Shown: positions 1-8,913, counted from the first letter of the stretch. The stretch: DNA of 64,000 nucleotides from Sphingobium sp. TKS (GCF_001563265.1 NZ_CP005084.1:876001-940000), one strand, 5' to 3'. Translations and numbers: made by a program. Notes: a model not told the origin generated them from the sequence alone.

Positions 1-277
1 TGGCGCCACGGGGCGCCCACTGCGAAATTATCCAAATTGCGCGCCAAGGCCGCGGCAGGGATCGACCGAGCGAGAGTTACCGATGCGTCAGGCCGGCGCG
101 AACATGGTCCTGTCGGACAATGCGTCACCCCCGCGGATCGAACCAATAGCAAGGCCCGATTGCCGCAATCTCTCCTGGGCATGACCCGACAGCGGACCAC
201 GCAGCCGTCTTGCACAGGCAGCATCGTCCGTCCCAGTCCGGCATGCGGCAGGTCGGACAGTGAGGGCGTCGCTGACC
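1..277. other. Left-edge stretch with no recognised gene
   Basis: I see no convincing coding sequence here. The open frames on both strands lack recognisable motifs and a matching ribosome site. The stretch lies downstream of the minus-strand SnoaL-like gene. A CCAAATTGCG sequence near 33-42 resembles the inverse of the recurrent TCGCAATTT sites found elsewhere in the window, but it is isolated and may be chance. Confidence 0.4.
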
Positions 278-757
278 TCAGGCCGCCAGCGGCCATCCCT
301 CGAAAAACTCGGGCGGCGCGGCGCCGATGTCCAGCGAGGGAATGCGACGTGCCATCTTGTGCAGCGAAACCCGCCAGCCTTTGGGCGTTCGCCGCAGAAT
401 GTGGAGATATTCTCCGTTGACCATTCGGCCATCACCGAAATGGGTGATGTAGCGGCTGCGCACCCGTACATGTCCGTCCTTGTCCATGCGAACGATCGAG
501 CCCAGGATATGATGATCGGCGACGATGCCATTATCCACGGCGTCCTGGAGCAAGGCGCGATAGACGTCGATCCCGTTCAACCCCTTTGGACCACCAACAT
601 AGGTCCAGTCGAACTGCACGTCCTCGGTAAACACATCGTCGAACAAGTCGAACCGCTTATTGTCGTTGATGAATGCCCAAAGATGAAGCACTTCATTGAT
701 TTTGACGATATCGTCGGCCTGCAGAATATCCACCTGGTATCTCCTTGATATGGTCAT
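278..757 (-). CDS. SnoaL-like / NTF2-fold protein
   Basis: This 159-residue protein has the look of the SnoaL-like polyketide-cyclase/NTF2 superfamily. It has an N-terminal helix (INEVLHLWAFINDNKRFD) followed by a strand-rich half that includes DVQFDW, ILGSIVRM and YITHFGDGRMVNGEY. Members are single-domain cone-shaped barrels acting as isomerases, dehydratases or small-ligand binders, and the substrate cannot be read from sequence. It lies 51 bp downstream of the hydroxy-acid dehydrogenase on the same strand, so co-transcription is likely. No signal peptide is visible, so it is probably cytoplasmic. Confidence 0.75.
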   Translation of the reverse strand: MTISRRYQVDILQADDIVKINEVLHLWAFINDNKRFDLFDDVFTEDVQFDWTYVGGPKGLNGIDVYRALLQDAVDNGIVADHHILGSIVRMDKDGHVRVRSRYITHFGDGRMVNGEYLHILRRTPKGWRVSLHKMARRIPSLDIGAAPPEFFEGWPLAA

Positions 758-808
758 CCAATGTCATCGATATCGCGTGCATCATCGAAGAACCGGGCAG
801 CTTTGGAT

Positions 809-1999
809 TCAGCCCGGATCCGCACGATCGCGGTGAAGATCGGAAAGCGCGTCATGGCTCTCCATGTCGAACAGCGAATGGTCAGCGTCGCGCAGCACCC
901 GGCATCCCGTCAGGGTCATGGCCACACGCAGTTCGGCCTTGAGAGCCTGGAGCATGGCGGCAACGCCGCGTTCGCCGCCGGCTGCGAGCGCAAACGCCCA
1001 GGCCCGTCCGAGCAGACATCCGTCGGCGCCGGCCGCAAGCGCCTTCACGATATCCAGGCCCGACCGCAGCCCGCCATCGATCAGCACCGGCCCTCGGCCG
1101 CCGACCGCTTCCACCACCGCAGGCAATGCCGCGATGCTTGAGGCCACGCCGTCCAACTGACGCCCCCCATGGTTGGAAACGACCACGCCGTCGGCCCCGG
1201 CTTCGAAGGCCGCGACGGCATCTTCCGGGCACAGCACGCCCTTGATCAGGATGCGGCCCGGCCAGCGGGAGCGCACCCAGCTCAAATCGTCCCAATTGGT
1301 GCTGCAGTCGAAATTCTCACGGATCCAGCTCCAATAGTCGCCAAGACCCTTCTTGCCGGGAATGGCCGCGGCGAAGTTTCCGAAGCCATGCGGGCGGCCG
1401 CGCAGATATACGTCCCACAGCCACGCGGGATGCGCCATGCCCTGCCAGGTCTGCCGCGCCAGACCCCGCAGACCCGTATCGTAGAGTCCCGATCGCGCAT
1501 CGCGATAGCGGATGCCCGGCAGCGGCATATCGACCGTGAATACCAACGTCTGCGCGCCCGCCGCCAAAACGCGATCGATCAGATCCCCCATATAGGCGCG
1601 GTCCCGGATCATGTAGAGCTGGAACCAGGGCGTAGTGCCGCTATCGCGCCGAACCTCCTCATAATCGCAGACCGAGACGGCAGACAGGCAGAACGGCACG
1701 CCTTCCGCCGCCGCCGCGCGCGCCGCCTGGACCTCTCCCCGCCGCGCATACATGCCCGCAAAGCCGACCGGACCCAGGGCGACGGGAATCGATGCGGGGG
1801 TACCAGCAATATCCGCGCACATATCCAGATCGGACATGTCGCGCATGACACGCTGCTTGAGCCGAAGCCGGGCAAGGTCCGCGTGGTTCGCCTGCAAGGT
1901 GCGCTCGTCGAAGGCGCCGCTGTCTATATATTCAAAGAGCATGTGCGGCAGCCGCCGACGGGCGGCTGCGCGCTGTTCGTCATATATTGGCAAGGCCAA
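809..1999 (-). CDS. FMN-dependent alpha-hydroxy-acid dehydrogenase (LldD family)
   Basis: The product (396 aa) belongs to the FMN-dependent 2-hydroxy-acid oxidase/dehydrogenase family (lactate or mandelate dehydrogenase, glycolate oxidase), which oxidises a 2-hydroxy acid to a 2-keto acid. Supporting motifs are the N-terminal RRLPHMLFEYIDSGA, the substrate-side FQLY and VDMPLPG segments, the VSNHGGRQLDG block with the active-site His and Arg, and the FMN phosphate-binding DGGLRSGLDIVKALAAGAD. The assigned start is TTG, about 8 bases after a GGGAG ribosome site; another TTG lies two codons inside. Substrate is not determined. It probably forms a unit with the SnoaL-like gene downstream. Confidence 0.88.
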   Translation of the reverse strand: MALPIYDEQRAAARRRLPHMLFEYIDSGAFDERTLQANHADLARLRLKQRVMRDMSDLDMCADIAGTPASIPVALGPVGFAGMYARRGEVQAARAAAAEGVPFCLSAVSVCDYEEVRRDSGTTPWFQLYMIRDRAYMGDLIDRVLAAGAQTLVFTVDMPLPGIRYRDARSGLYDTGLRGLARQTWQGMAHPAWLWDVYLRGRPHGFGNFAAAIPGKKGLGDYWSWIRENFDCSTNWDDLSWVRSRWPGRILIKGVLCPEDAVAAFEAGADGVVVSNHGGRQLDGVASSIAALPAVVEAVGGRGPVLIDGGLRSGLDIVKALAAGADGCLLGRAWAFALAAGGERGVAAMLQALKAELRVAMTLTGCRVLRDADHSLFDMESHDALSDLHRDRADPG

Positions 2000-2097
2000 T
2001 CACCGCACTCCCGATATGTCGATCACATTGACCGTCCGCATCGATGCGCAACACGGCGGGATCAGGTCTGCCATAATGCTCCGCCCTCATCCACCTT

Positions 2098-2448
2098 CTA
2101 AGCGAACGATACGGCATTTCGCCCCTTGAGTCCCAGCATGCTGCGGGTTTCGTCCGGCGTCGCGGGCTTGAGGCCAAGCTCGTCGAGAATGGTGACGATC
2201 TTGCGCACTTGATCGGCATCTGATTGCGCCCGCACCCAGGACCGACCAGCAATAATCCTCGCCGAACACGGACTGAATGAGCAGCGGCCCCTTCAAAATC
2301 CCGCGATCGAGGAAATGAGCGGCGGTATAGACGTGGCCGATATCGTAACATTCGATTTCGCACTTGGTGTCTGACGGAAGTACGGATTGCGCGCTTTCAA
2401 GGCCATGGACGCTGCCGCTAGCGTCCGACCCCACGCCCCCCTCAATCG
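2098..2448 (-). pseudogene. BKACE (DUF849) remnant with internal deletions
   Basis: Pieces of the C-terminal half of a beta-keto acid cleavage enzyme (BKACE/DUF849; 3-keto-5-aminohexanoate cleavage family) can be read across different frames. They are CYDIGHVYTAAHFLDRG, then FGEDYCWSVLGAG, then GRNQMP, and finally a C-terminus from ADQVRKIVTILDELG to LKGRNAVSFA and a stop. In intact family members these blocks are separated by roughly 25 and 40 further residues. The copy has therefore lost internal segments, shifted frame and lost its N-terminal half. It cannot encode the enzyme. It lies directly below an SDR stub. Confidence 0.8.
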
Positions 2449-2598
2449 TCAGTTGGGCTTCGTGAAATAATCGACGATGACAGCGTTCATCTCGTGAGCC
2501 ATGGGCATGGTCGTCAGGCGATTGCCGCCGCTGACCGGAAGAACGACGCCAGTAATATAGGTAGGGGCCGACAGAAACACGACTGTGTCGGCAGCCGC
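2449..2598 (-). pseudogene. C-terminal stub of a short-chain dehydrogenase
   Basis: After the TGA of the MFS gene the same frame continues as about 49 sense codons reading DTVVFLSAPTYITGVVLPVSGG and onward to FTKPN and a stop. The phrase FLSAPTYITGVVLPVSGG is the classic C-terminal SDR block (FLASDxASYITGxxLxVDGG). No Rossmann N-terminus, catalytic Tyr or Lys is present, so this is a leftover 3' end joined by deletion or recombination to the end of the MFS gene. Confidence 0.75.
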
Positions 2599-3888
2599 TC
2601 AGGCGAGGGCGAAGGCCTTGCTCCGCCCGCGATTGATCAACAGCACCAGTCCCGCGCCGATCAGACACAATATGCCTGCCGCCACGAAGGCGGGCATATA
2701 GCTGTGCCAGACCGTGCGGGAAAGGCCGCCCGCCAGCGCCGCACTCGCCGCGCCAAGCTGATGCCCGGCGAAGATCCAGCCGAACACGACATTGGTCCGC
2801 TCCGCCCCGAAGCGCTGCGCCGTCAGCTTGACCGTTGGCGGCACCGTGGCGACCCAGTCCAGGCCATAGAACATCGCGAAGACCGACAGGCTGTAGAGCG
2901 AGAAATCGCTGAACGGCAGATAGAGCAGCGACAGGCCGCGCAGGCCATAATACCAGAATAGCAGCCAGCGATTGTCGAACCGGTCCGACAGCCAGCCTGA
3001 CGCCAGCGTGCCCGCGAAATCGAACAGGCCCATCATCGCCAGCATCGACGCCGCGCCTACCGCCGCCAGCCCATAATCGCCGCAAAGCGCAATGAAATGC
3101 GTCTGGACCAGACCGTTGGTGCTGGCGCCGCAAATGTAGAAGGAGAAGAACAATATCCAGAAGCTCGGCACGCGCGCAGCATCGGCCAATATGTGGAGCG
3201 GGCTCATCAGCAGGGCGCCAAAGCTGGCGGGCTGCGGCGGGGCCGGATGCACCTCCCTCTCGCCATAGGGCGGCAGGCCGAGGTCGGACGGACGATCGCG
3301 CATCAACAGCAGCACGACCATCGCCGCCAGCAGGATCGCGCCGCACACCAGCAAGACCGAAGCGCGCCAGCCGAAATGCTCCGTCAGCCCGGCAAGCAGC
3401 GGCAGGAAGGCCAATTGGCCGGTGGCCGTGCTGGCGGACAACAGCCCCATGACCAGACCCCGCCTGTGCGTGAACCAGCGCGTGGCGACGGTGGCGCCCA
3501 GCACGATCGCGGTCAGGCCGGTGCCGATACCGATGACGACGCCCCAGAGCAGCACGAGCTGCCACAGCTCTGTCATGCCCATCGACAGCAACAGGCCGAC
3601 GATGATGATGGACAGTGAAATCAGCATCATCCGCCGCACGCCGAAACGGTTCATGAAGGCGGCGGCGAACGGCCCCATACTGCCGAAGAGGAGGAAACGG
3701 ATGGCCAGCGCGCCTGAAATATCCGCCGCGCTCCAGCCATATTCCTTTTGCAAGGGAATGATGAACACGCCGGGCGCGCCCACGGCCCCCGCGACGACCA
3801 GCATCGTGAGAAAGGTGGCGGCCAGCACTGCCCAGCCATAATGAATATGTCTCGCGCCCATATGGCGGGCGAGGGTCGCTGACAGCAT
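2599..3888 (-). CDS. MFS transporter
   Basis: This 429-residue, highly hydrophobic protein has about twelve predicted membrane segments, starting with HYGWAVLAATFLTMLVVAG. It has the major facilitator loop motif between TM2 and TM3 (FMNRFGVRRMM) and a central hydrophilic loop around residues 190-225. It resembles the monocarboxylate/oxalate-formate antiporter side of the superfamily and is probably an inner-membrane carrier for an organic acid. The assigned ATG is the first Met; a second Met lies at residue 10. A palindrome (3925-3938) and one copy of a recurrent motif (3959-3973) lie upstream. Its 3' end adjoins two gene remnants. Confidence 0.85.
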   Translation of the reverse strand: MLSATLARHMGARHIHYGWAVLAATFLTMLVVAGAVGAPGVFIIPLQKEYGWSAADISGALAIRFLLFGSMGPFAAAFMNRFGVRRMMLISLSIIIVGLLLSMGMTELWQLVLLWGVVIGIGTGLTAIVLGATVATRWFTHRRGLVMGLLSASTATGQLAFLPLLAGLTEHFGWRASVLLVCGAILLAAMVVLLLMRDRPSDLGLPPYGEREVHPAPPQPASFGALLMSPLHILADAARVPSFWILFFSFYICGASTNGLVQTHFIALCGDYGLAAVGAASMLAMMGLFDFAGTLASGWLSDRFDNRWLLFWYYGLRGLSLLYLPFSDFSLYSLSVFAMFYGLDWVATVPPTVKLTAQRFGAERTNVVFGWIFAGHQLGAASAALAGGLSRTVWHSYMPAFVAAGILCLIGAGLVLLINRGRSKAFALA

Positions 3889-3924
3889 GAAGGCCTCTGT
3901 TCCGGAACGATCGACCGGCGTTAG

Positions 3925-3938
3925 ATGATGTTCATCAT
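3925..3938. promoter_or_regulatory. Palindrome upstream of the MFS gene
   Basis: The 14-base sequence ATGATGTTCATCAT is a perfect inverted repeat (6-base arms around TT), centred about 44 bases upstream of the MFS start. Its position and symmetry suit a repressor operator. No binding family is assigned. Confidence 0.35.
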
Positions 3939-3958
3939 GGCAAGGTCAAGGGGCCAGT

Positions 3959-3973
3959 TGGCGCAATCTGGAC
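3959..3973 (-). promoter_or_regulatory. Recurrent TCGCAATTT-like site, copy 1 (MFS)
   Basis: The plus-strand sequence TGGCGCAATCTGGAC lies 70-85 bases upstream of the MFS start. It is the most divergent of five related sites in front of minus-strand units; the others are near 10012, 31002, 37409 and 41382. Its role as a common operator is inferred from recurrence only. Confidence 0.25.
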
Positions 3974-4003
3974 ATGCAGGCCAGCCAGCGCGCCGCTCGG
4001 GCG

Positions 4004-4174
4004 CTATCGCGGGTCAGGCGCGGGGCGCGGCAGGACCAGGGCATCCTCCCGCTTTTCCGGACGGATGTAGATGGAGGTGAGTTCGGGAATCGCCCGCTTC
4101 ATCTCGCTCTCCATCTCCTCGATCAGACTTTCCGCCCGGCCCATGTGCAGGTCGTCGGCAAAATCAGCGCTGAT
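4004..4174 (-). pseudogene. C-terminal stub of a cation-transporter-like protein
   Basis: The last 56 codons of a small open frame read ISADFADDLHMGRAESLIEE and continue to PELTSIYIRPEKRED. This matches the cytoplasmic dimerisation tail of cation diffusion facilitator-type transporters (an alpha-helix ending in EVTxIYIRPE). No membrane part is present. The stub is joined in frame to the end of a metallo-beta-lactamase-fold remnant, giving an 85-codon chimera that is unlikely to be functional. The family assignment is by eye. Confidence 0.5.
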
Positions 4175-4460
4175 GCCCCAGTGCATGCCGATCGCGGCCT
4201 TCGCTTCGAGATCACACAGAATCTGGATGGCTTCTTCAAGGTTCACATGCTGGGCCGCCATGAACCAGCGCGGAGCGTCCGTATATCGAGATGGTCATAA
4301 TGGTTGTGAGACAAAAGCACCGCATCGGGACTGCCGCCGGACACGACGATTTCGGTGATCTCCATCGCCAGAGGAGCAGGTCGAGCAGGCTCCTGTCGGT
4401 GTCGGGTTCCCCCGGGTTGAAGAAACGGACGCCATCGAAATGATCGCTCGCCGGGCCCAT
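4175..4460 (-). pseudogene. Metallo-beta-lactamase-fold (NAPE-PLD/UlaG-like) remnant
   Basis: Fragments of a metallo-beta-lactamase-fold hydrolase follow in order but with large gaps and frame changes. They are the N-terminal SDHFDGVRFFNPG, the metal-binding VLLSHNHYDHLD motif, then PRWFMAAQHVNLEEAIQ and AIGMHWG from the C-terminal region. Most of the roughly 300-residue fold between HYDHLD and PRWFM is missing, including the second metal-ligand set. This is a decayed gene carrying several internal deletions, the same type of decay as the BKACE remnant at 2098-2448. Confidence 0.75.
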
Positions 4461-4484
4461 GATAATAGATGTTCGAACGCGACA

Positions 4485-4690
4485 CTATATAGGGCGGCCG
4501 GTGTTGTAATGGCGCCGCCAAGCTTCGATCAGCACCCCGGCCTCGCGAGGCTGTAAAAGATTTCACCGCCGAGCAGTTCCTCATATTTGAACTGCGCGCC
4601 ACGGCGAACGCCAGGCACTCCCTGCTAGCCTCGTCGATGACTGATTTTCCATTCACGCTCGTGCGAGAAATTATCACCCCCGCTTTGCGA
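4485..4690 (-). pseudogene. IS3-family transposase (OrfB) remnant
   Basis: Short blocks of an IS3-family OrfB integrase are readable: VIDEASRECLAFAVAR from the DDE core, GGEIFYSLA, and then REAGVLIEAWRRHYNT in a shifted frame. The usual RPHSSLGY continuation is replaced by GRPI and a stop. The DDE catalytic centre is incomplete and no inverted terminal repeats were found. The remnant shows that the 4.0-4.7 kb debris passed through an insertion-sequence-mediated rearrangement. Confidence 0.75.
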
Positions 4691-4742
4691 ATAACCATCA
4701 TTCCAGAGGAATGCGGAGACGCATTAAAAGATGGAGACACCA

Positions 4743-7001
4743 ATGAATGAGGAGGGGAAATTGCGTCATCGATTGATTGTTGCCATCTGCGGAACATGTG
4801 CGTCGCACGCCGCGCTGGCTCAAGCGGACGTGTCGCCGGTCCAACCGGCGGCCAGTGCGGCGCGACCCGCGCAAGACGCATCGTCGCAAAGCCTCGGCGA
4901 CATCATTGTCACTGCATCGCGCCGAAGCGACACGGTTCGGAAGACCCCCATCGCTGTGTCTGCCTATGCCGGACAAAAGCTTGAGGCCGCCCAGACGAAG
5001 AGCCTCAATGATCTGGTCGGGCCAAGCCCGAACATCCAGATCGGCAACAGCTATAATTCGTCGAACATCACGATTCGCGGCATCGGCAATCAGCAGATCA
5101 ACGCGGGCCAGGATTCGGGCGTCGCGATCCATTCCGATGGTGTCTATATCGGTCAGCCTTCGCTGACCCTTGCCACCTTCCTCGATCTCGCCCGGGTGGA
5201 GATTCTTCGCGGACCGCAGGGCACCCTGTTCGGGCGCAATGCCACCGGAGGTGTCATCAACGTGGTTCCGAACGAACCGACGGCAGAGACGCATTACGGC
5301 TTTGACCTGACGGCGGGCGTCAGCCCCGTCCTGTTCCAGCTATCCGGCTTCGTCAACGGCGCGCTCAACGAGTCGGGGACGCTCAGCGGTCGCGTAGCCG
5401 CGCAGCAGACATATAATAGCGGGTTCACGCGCAATCTGCTTCCCAATGGCCCCAACCGGCTGGACGACGCGAAGAACCAGTCCATCCGCGGTCAAATCAA
5501 GTGGGTACCTTCCGACACGTTCAATGCGCGGGTTCTGGTCGAATATGCCAATGACGATTCCAACGGGCCGGCGAGCTTCCTGGAAGGAACGCCCGATCCG
5601 ACCATTCCACTCCCGTCGATCCTCGTCGGGCAGTCGCGTGGTGATGTCGGCAAGCGGGAAGTGTTCGCGAACATCAACTATCGCAAGGTTCACGCTTTCA
5701 ATGCCAACCTGACCTTGAACTGGGCGCTGGGTGGCGGAAACCTGAAGGCTCTCCTCTCCTATGCAGACTCCAAGCTGCTGAATGTATCGGACGGCGACGG
5801 CACCGCGGCGGAGGATACATATGCGTCCTTTAAGAACACGGCGCGCCAGACCTACAACGAACTGATCTACACCTCGGACAATGCGAAGCCATTCACCTAT
5901 CTGCTCGGCGTCAATTATTTCCGGGAGCATCTGGAACAGGCGATCGAGGTTCCCATCGCCGAAGCCCCGTTAGGGGGCGGCGTCGTGCTCAACGACATCA
6001 CAGTGTTCGGCGGAGCCGTTCCGCTCATCACGACCTCTTACGCAGCGTTCGGGCGCGCCCAATATGCCTTCACGCCCGATTTCAAGCTGTTCGCCGGGCT
6101 GCGCTACACTCGCGACAAGAAATCGATCGTTCAGTATAATAATTTTATCAATGGCGGCGCACTCCAGTCGTCATCCTCGAAATGGGACCGGCTGACTTAC
6201 GAAATTGGCGCTTCATACGCGTTCAGCCAGACGCTCGACGGCTATCTCAAATATTCGACCGGCTTCAAGGGCGGCGGCTATTCGGCGGGCACCCTGGCTC
6301 CGTCTTTCCGGCCGGAAACCAATGCCAACTATGAAGCGGGGCTGAAGGGCAACTTCTTCAACCGGGCACTGCAAGCCAATCTTGCCGCCTTCTACATGAA
6401 GTATGACGACTTGCAGGTGAACCAGATCGTCGGCGTCTCCTCCTCCGTGACCAACGCGGCCAAGGCGACGGTCTATGGTGTCGAGCTGGAAACCTCCTTG
6501 CGTCTGACTGATGCGTTCCGCATCGACTGGTCCGGCGCCTATCTGAATGCGACGTTCGACCAGTTCCAGACGGCGGACTCGTCCCGGCCCAACACGTGCG
6601 ATCCGGGCACGGGCGTTGGCACGGTTCCCTGCTCGCTCGACCTGTCGGGCAACGCGTTGCCGCAGTCGCCCAAATATACGAGCAGCTTGGGCGGCTATTA
6701 CGACTTCGCGACCTCATCGGGCAAAGTCACCTTCGGCGCCCGCTACGACTGGAAGTCCCGCGTCTATTTCACCGAGTTCAACCTGCCGATCTCCTCCCAG
6801 AAGTCGGTGGGCAAGCTCAACCTGTTCCTCAACTATGAGAGCGAGAACGGGCGCTTGACGGGCAGCCTGTTCGTCAAGAACGTGACGGACGAACAGGTGA
6901 AGGGCAACGTCATCGTCGTGTCCTCCATCATCGGCTCGCTCGCGCTCGGTCAATATCAGCCGGGACGTCAGGTGGGCATGTCTGTGGGCTATCATTTCTA
7001 A
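4743..7001 (+). CDS. TonB-dependent receptor (island copy 1)
   Basis: An outer-membrane TonB-dependent receptor of about 752 aa that imports a ligand using TonB energy. After a signal peptide ending near SHAALAQA comes a TonB-box region (DIIVTASRR), a plug domain (TPIAVSAYAGQKL, RGPQGTLFGRNATGG) and a 22-strand barrel ending in the terminal aromatic SVGYHF. I chose the ATG at 4743 over that at 4731 because GGAGA lies 5 bases before it. It is closely related to the receptor at 28685-30910 across plug and barrel. A strong terminator follows, then the esterase gene on the same strand. Confidence 0.92.
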   Translation: MNEEGKLRHRLIVAICGTCASHAALAQADVSPVQPAASAARPAQDASSQSLGDIIVTASRRSDTVRKTPIAVSAYAGQKLEAAQTKSLNDLVGPSPNIQIGNSYNSSNITIRGIGNQQINAGQDSGVAIHSDGVYIGQPSLTLATFLDLARVEILRGPQGTLFGRNATGGVINVVPNEPTAETHYGFDLTAGVSPVLFQLSGFVNGALNESGTLSGRVAAQQTYNSGFTRNLLPNGPNRLDDAKNQSIRGQIKWVPSDTFNARVLVEYANDDSNGPASFLEGTPDPTIPLPSILVGQSRGDVGKREVFANINYRKVHAFNANLTLNWALGGGNLKALLSYADSKLLNVSDGDGTAAEDTYASFKNTARQTYNELIYTSDNAKPFTYLLGVNYFREHLEQAIEVPIAEAPLGGGVVLNDITVFGGAVPLITTSYAAFGRAQYAFTPDFKLFAGLRYTRDKKSIVQYNNFINGGALQSSSSKWDRLTYEIGASYAFSQTLDGYLKYSTGFKGGGYSAGTLAPSFRPETNANYEAGLKGNFFNRALQANLAAFYMKYDDLQVNQIVGVSSSVTNAAKATVYGVELETSLRLTDAFRIDWSGAYLNATFDQFQTADSSRPNTCDPGTGVGTVPCSLDLSGNALPQSPKYTSSLGGYYDFATSSGKVTFGARYDWKSRVYFTEFNLPISSQKSVGKLNLFLNYESENGRLTGSLFVKNVTDEQVKGNVIVVSSIIGSLALGQYQPGRQVGMSVGYHF

Positions 7002-7021
7002 TCGGATCTGCAGATCCGATT
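7000..7021. repeat. 22-base perfect palindrome after the TonB receptor
   Basis: A perfect palindrome centred on CTGCAG begins inside the receptor stop codon. It could be a first weak terminator stem or a protein-binding site, and it precedes the stronger hairpin at 7039-7074. Confidence 0.5.
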
Positions 7022-7038
7022 GAAATAATGAACAGGAA

Positions 7039-7074
7039 ATTCTGGCCGGCGAAGCATGCTTTGCCGGCCAGAAT
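7039..7074 (+). terminator. Rho-independent terminator
   Basis: A 36-base near-perfect palindrome (ATTCTGGCCGGC arm, one mismatch) is followed within a few bases by CTCTTTTT. This stem plus T-run fits an intrinsic terminator for the TonB receptor gene. Confidence 0.75.
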
Positions 7075-7122
7075 GCCTCTTTTTGGAGGCGCTGGTGTGA
7101 CCAAGCAGTTTCTGGAGTTTGC

Positions 7123-8913
7123 GTGACTATGTCGTCCTTTGACCAGACTACCGCTCCGAAGGACGTGGTCATCCACTATGACGTTCCATGCACCCTCAGC
7201 GACGGGACGGTGCTCCGGGCCGATGTGGCGCGGCCGGCGGGAGAAGGGCGATGGCCGGTCATTCTCGCACGCACGCCCTATGGCAAAGCGGTAGCGCCAG
7301 GGTTCACGACCGACCTGACGCACGGTGCCCGGCATGGATATGTCACCATCATCCAGGATGTGCGGGGACGCGGAACGTCGGACGGCAAGGCCGATTTCCA
7401 GCCATGGGTAGACGAAGGACAGGACGGCGCGGAGGCGGTCGAATGGGCCGCCGCCCTCCCCTATTCCAACGGCAAGGTCTATATGAGCGGCCCTTCCTAT
7501 CTGGGGTTCGTGCAATGGGCGGCAGCGGCCGAGCAACCGCCCTCACTTCTGGGAATCAATCCCATCGTTCCGGTGGGCTGGTTCAACCGCTCGTTCATCT
7601 ATTGCGGCGGCGTCTTCGAACTTGAACTCAATGGCTATTGGTGGACCATGATCGGCGTGGAAGCGCTCATGCGCCGCGACTGGGATTCCCCCGAAGCCAA
7701 GGGCGCGGCGGTCGGACGCGCAGGGGGCGCCCTCGAAACACTGGCGCGCGACGGCGGTTACGACCATCTCCCCCTCGGTCGCTTCGAACCGGCAGCGAGC
7801 AGTGTGCAGGGCGCTCAGCTTTTTGATCTGCTGGAGAAACGCGCCGATGATCCTTCCATGAAGGCCAGCACGCGGGCGAACGAGTATGAGAACATCACCG
7901 TGCCCGCGCTGATCGTCGCGGGCTGGTATGACATATTCATCCGAGGCTCGATCGACCAGTTCGTCGGCATGCGTGCGAGAGGCGGCAGCGAAGCCGCGCG
8001 ACAGAAAAGCCGGTTGATCGTCGGCCCCTGGGCGCATCATCCGCAGAGCAAGATGACGGGCGAACAGATTTCGCCCGGTTCCGCCGCTATCCAGGCGCTC
8101 AACCCCTTTGGCCATATGGGCCTTGCCGCCCGCTATTTTTCCGAGCTGGACGACGCGGATAACGCAGAAGCGCCCATCAAGATCTGGGTCATGGGCGCGA
8201 ACAGGTGGCGTGACGAACAGGAATGGCCGATCGCGCGGACCATTGTAACGCCCTGTTATTTATCGAGCGGCGGCAAGGCCAATAGCGGTCAGGGGGACGG
8301 CGTCCTGTCGCTGCGGCAGGACGGCGGCGGCCCGCCCGACGCCTTCGTCTACGATCCCGCTAATCCTGTGCCCACGCGCGGTGGCGCCGTGTTCGGCGTA
8401 AGCTGCGTCCCAGGCGGCAGCGACCAGAATGTGATCGAGAAACGCGATGACATATTGGTCTATAAATCCGACATTCTAGAACAGGATCTCGAAGTTACGG
8501 GGACGCCGATTGTCGAACTGTGGGTGACGACCGATATGGTCGACACCGATTTCGTGGCCCGGCTGGTCGATGTTCATCCGGATGGCACGGCACGCCTCAT
8601 CACTGATGGCATCATTCGCGCCCGCTACCGCGACAATCCCGACGACCTAACCCGTCAGGCAGCGCCGCTGGAATCCGGCAAGCCCTATTTGCTGCGCATC
8701 GAGCTTTTGCCGACGAGCAACCTGTTCAAGGCGGGCCATCGATTGCAGCTTGATGTCACCAGCAGTTGCTTCCCGCGCTGGGCGAGAAATCTCAACATCT
8801 GGGATGAGTGGGGCGGCACGTTGGCCGACGCCAAGGTTGCGCATCAGCAGGTGCTTCATGATGAAGCGCATCCCTCCCGCGTCTTGCTGCCCATCATCCC
8901 GGCGGCAAGCTGA
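7123..8913 (+). CDS. CocE/NonD-type alpha/beta hydrolase (X-Pro dipeptidyl-peptidase S15 family)
   Basis: This 596-residue protein matches the CocE/glutaryl-7-ACA acylase/S15 family, which hydrolyses esters or amides. Family features are the N-terminal DGTVLRADVARP, the DVRGRGTSDG block, the nucleophile elbow SGPSYLGFVQWAAA (GxSYxG), the acid/His region around VAGWYDIF and VGPWAHH, and a C-terminal jelly-roll domain (ELWVTTDMVDTDFVARL). The start is GTG at 7123 with GGAG seven bases upstream; ATG at 7129 is possible. No signal peptide is seen. It may hydrolyse the ligand imported by the receptor just upstream. Confidence 0.88.
   Translation: MTMSSFDQTTAPKDVVIHYDVPCTLSDGTVLRADVARPAGEGRWPVILARTPYGKAVAPGFTTDLTHGARHGYVTIIQDVRGRGTSDGKADFQPWVDEGQDGAEAVEWAAALPYSNGKVYMSGPSYLGFVQWAAAAEQPPSLLGINPIVPVGWFNRSFIYCGGVFELELNGYWWTMIGVEALMRRDWDSPEAKGAAVGRAGGALETLARDGGYDHLPLGRFEPAASSVQGAQLFDLLEKRADDPSMKASTRANEYENITVPALIVAGWYDIFIRGSIDQFVGMRARGGSEAARQKSRLIVGPWAHHPQSKMTGEQISPGSAAIQALNPFGHMGLAARYFSELDDADNAEAPIKIWVMGANRWRDEQEWPIARTIVTPCYLSSGGKANSGQGDGVLSLRQDGGGPPDAFVYDPANPVPTRGGAVFGVSCVPGGSDQNVIEKRDDILVYKSDILEQDLEVTGTPIVELWVTTDMVDTDFVARLVDVHPDGTARLITDGIIRARYRDNPDDLTRQAAPLESGKPYLLRIELLPTSNLFKAGHRLQLDVTSSCFPRWARNLNIWDEWGGTLADAKVAHQQVLHDEAHPSRVLLPIIPAAS

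Noticed and set aside
88..531. Overlapping minus-strand open frame over the SnoaL-like gene
   Set aside because: It overlaps the better-supported SnoaL-like gene in another frame, has Arg/Ala/Ser-rich composition and no family motif.
2087..3565. A 492-codon minus-strand frame crossing the MFS gene and the BKACE remnant
   Set aside because: Most of it is an out-of-frame shadow of the MFS gene. Only the part below about 2450 has meaning, and that is the BKACE remnant.
4004..4261. An intact small protein of 85 residues
   Set aside because: Its first 29 residues match the end of a metallo-beta-lactamase-fold protein and the rest a transporter tail, so a chimeric remnant is more likely.
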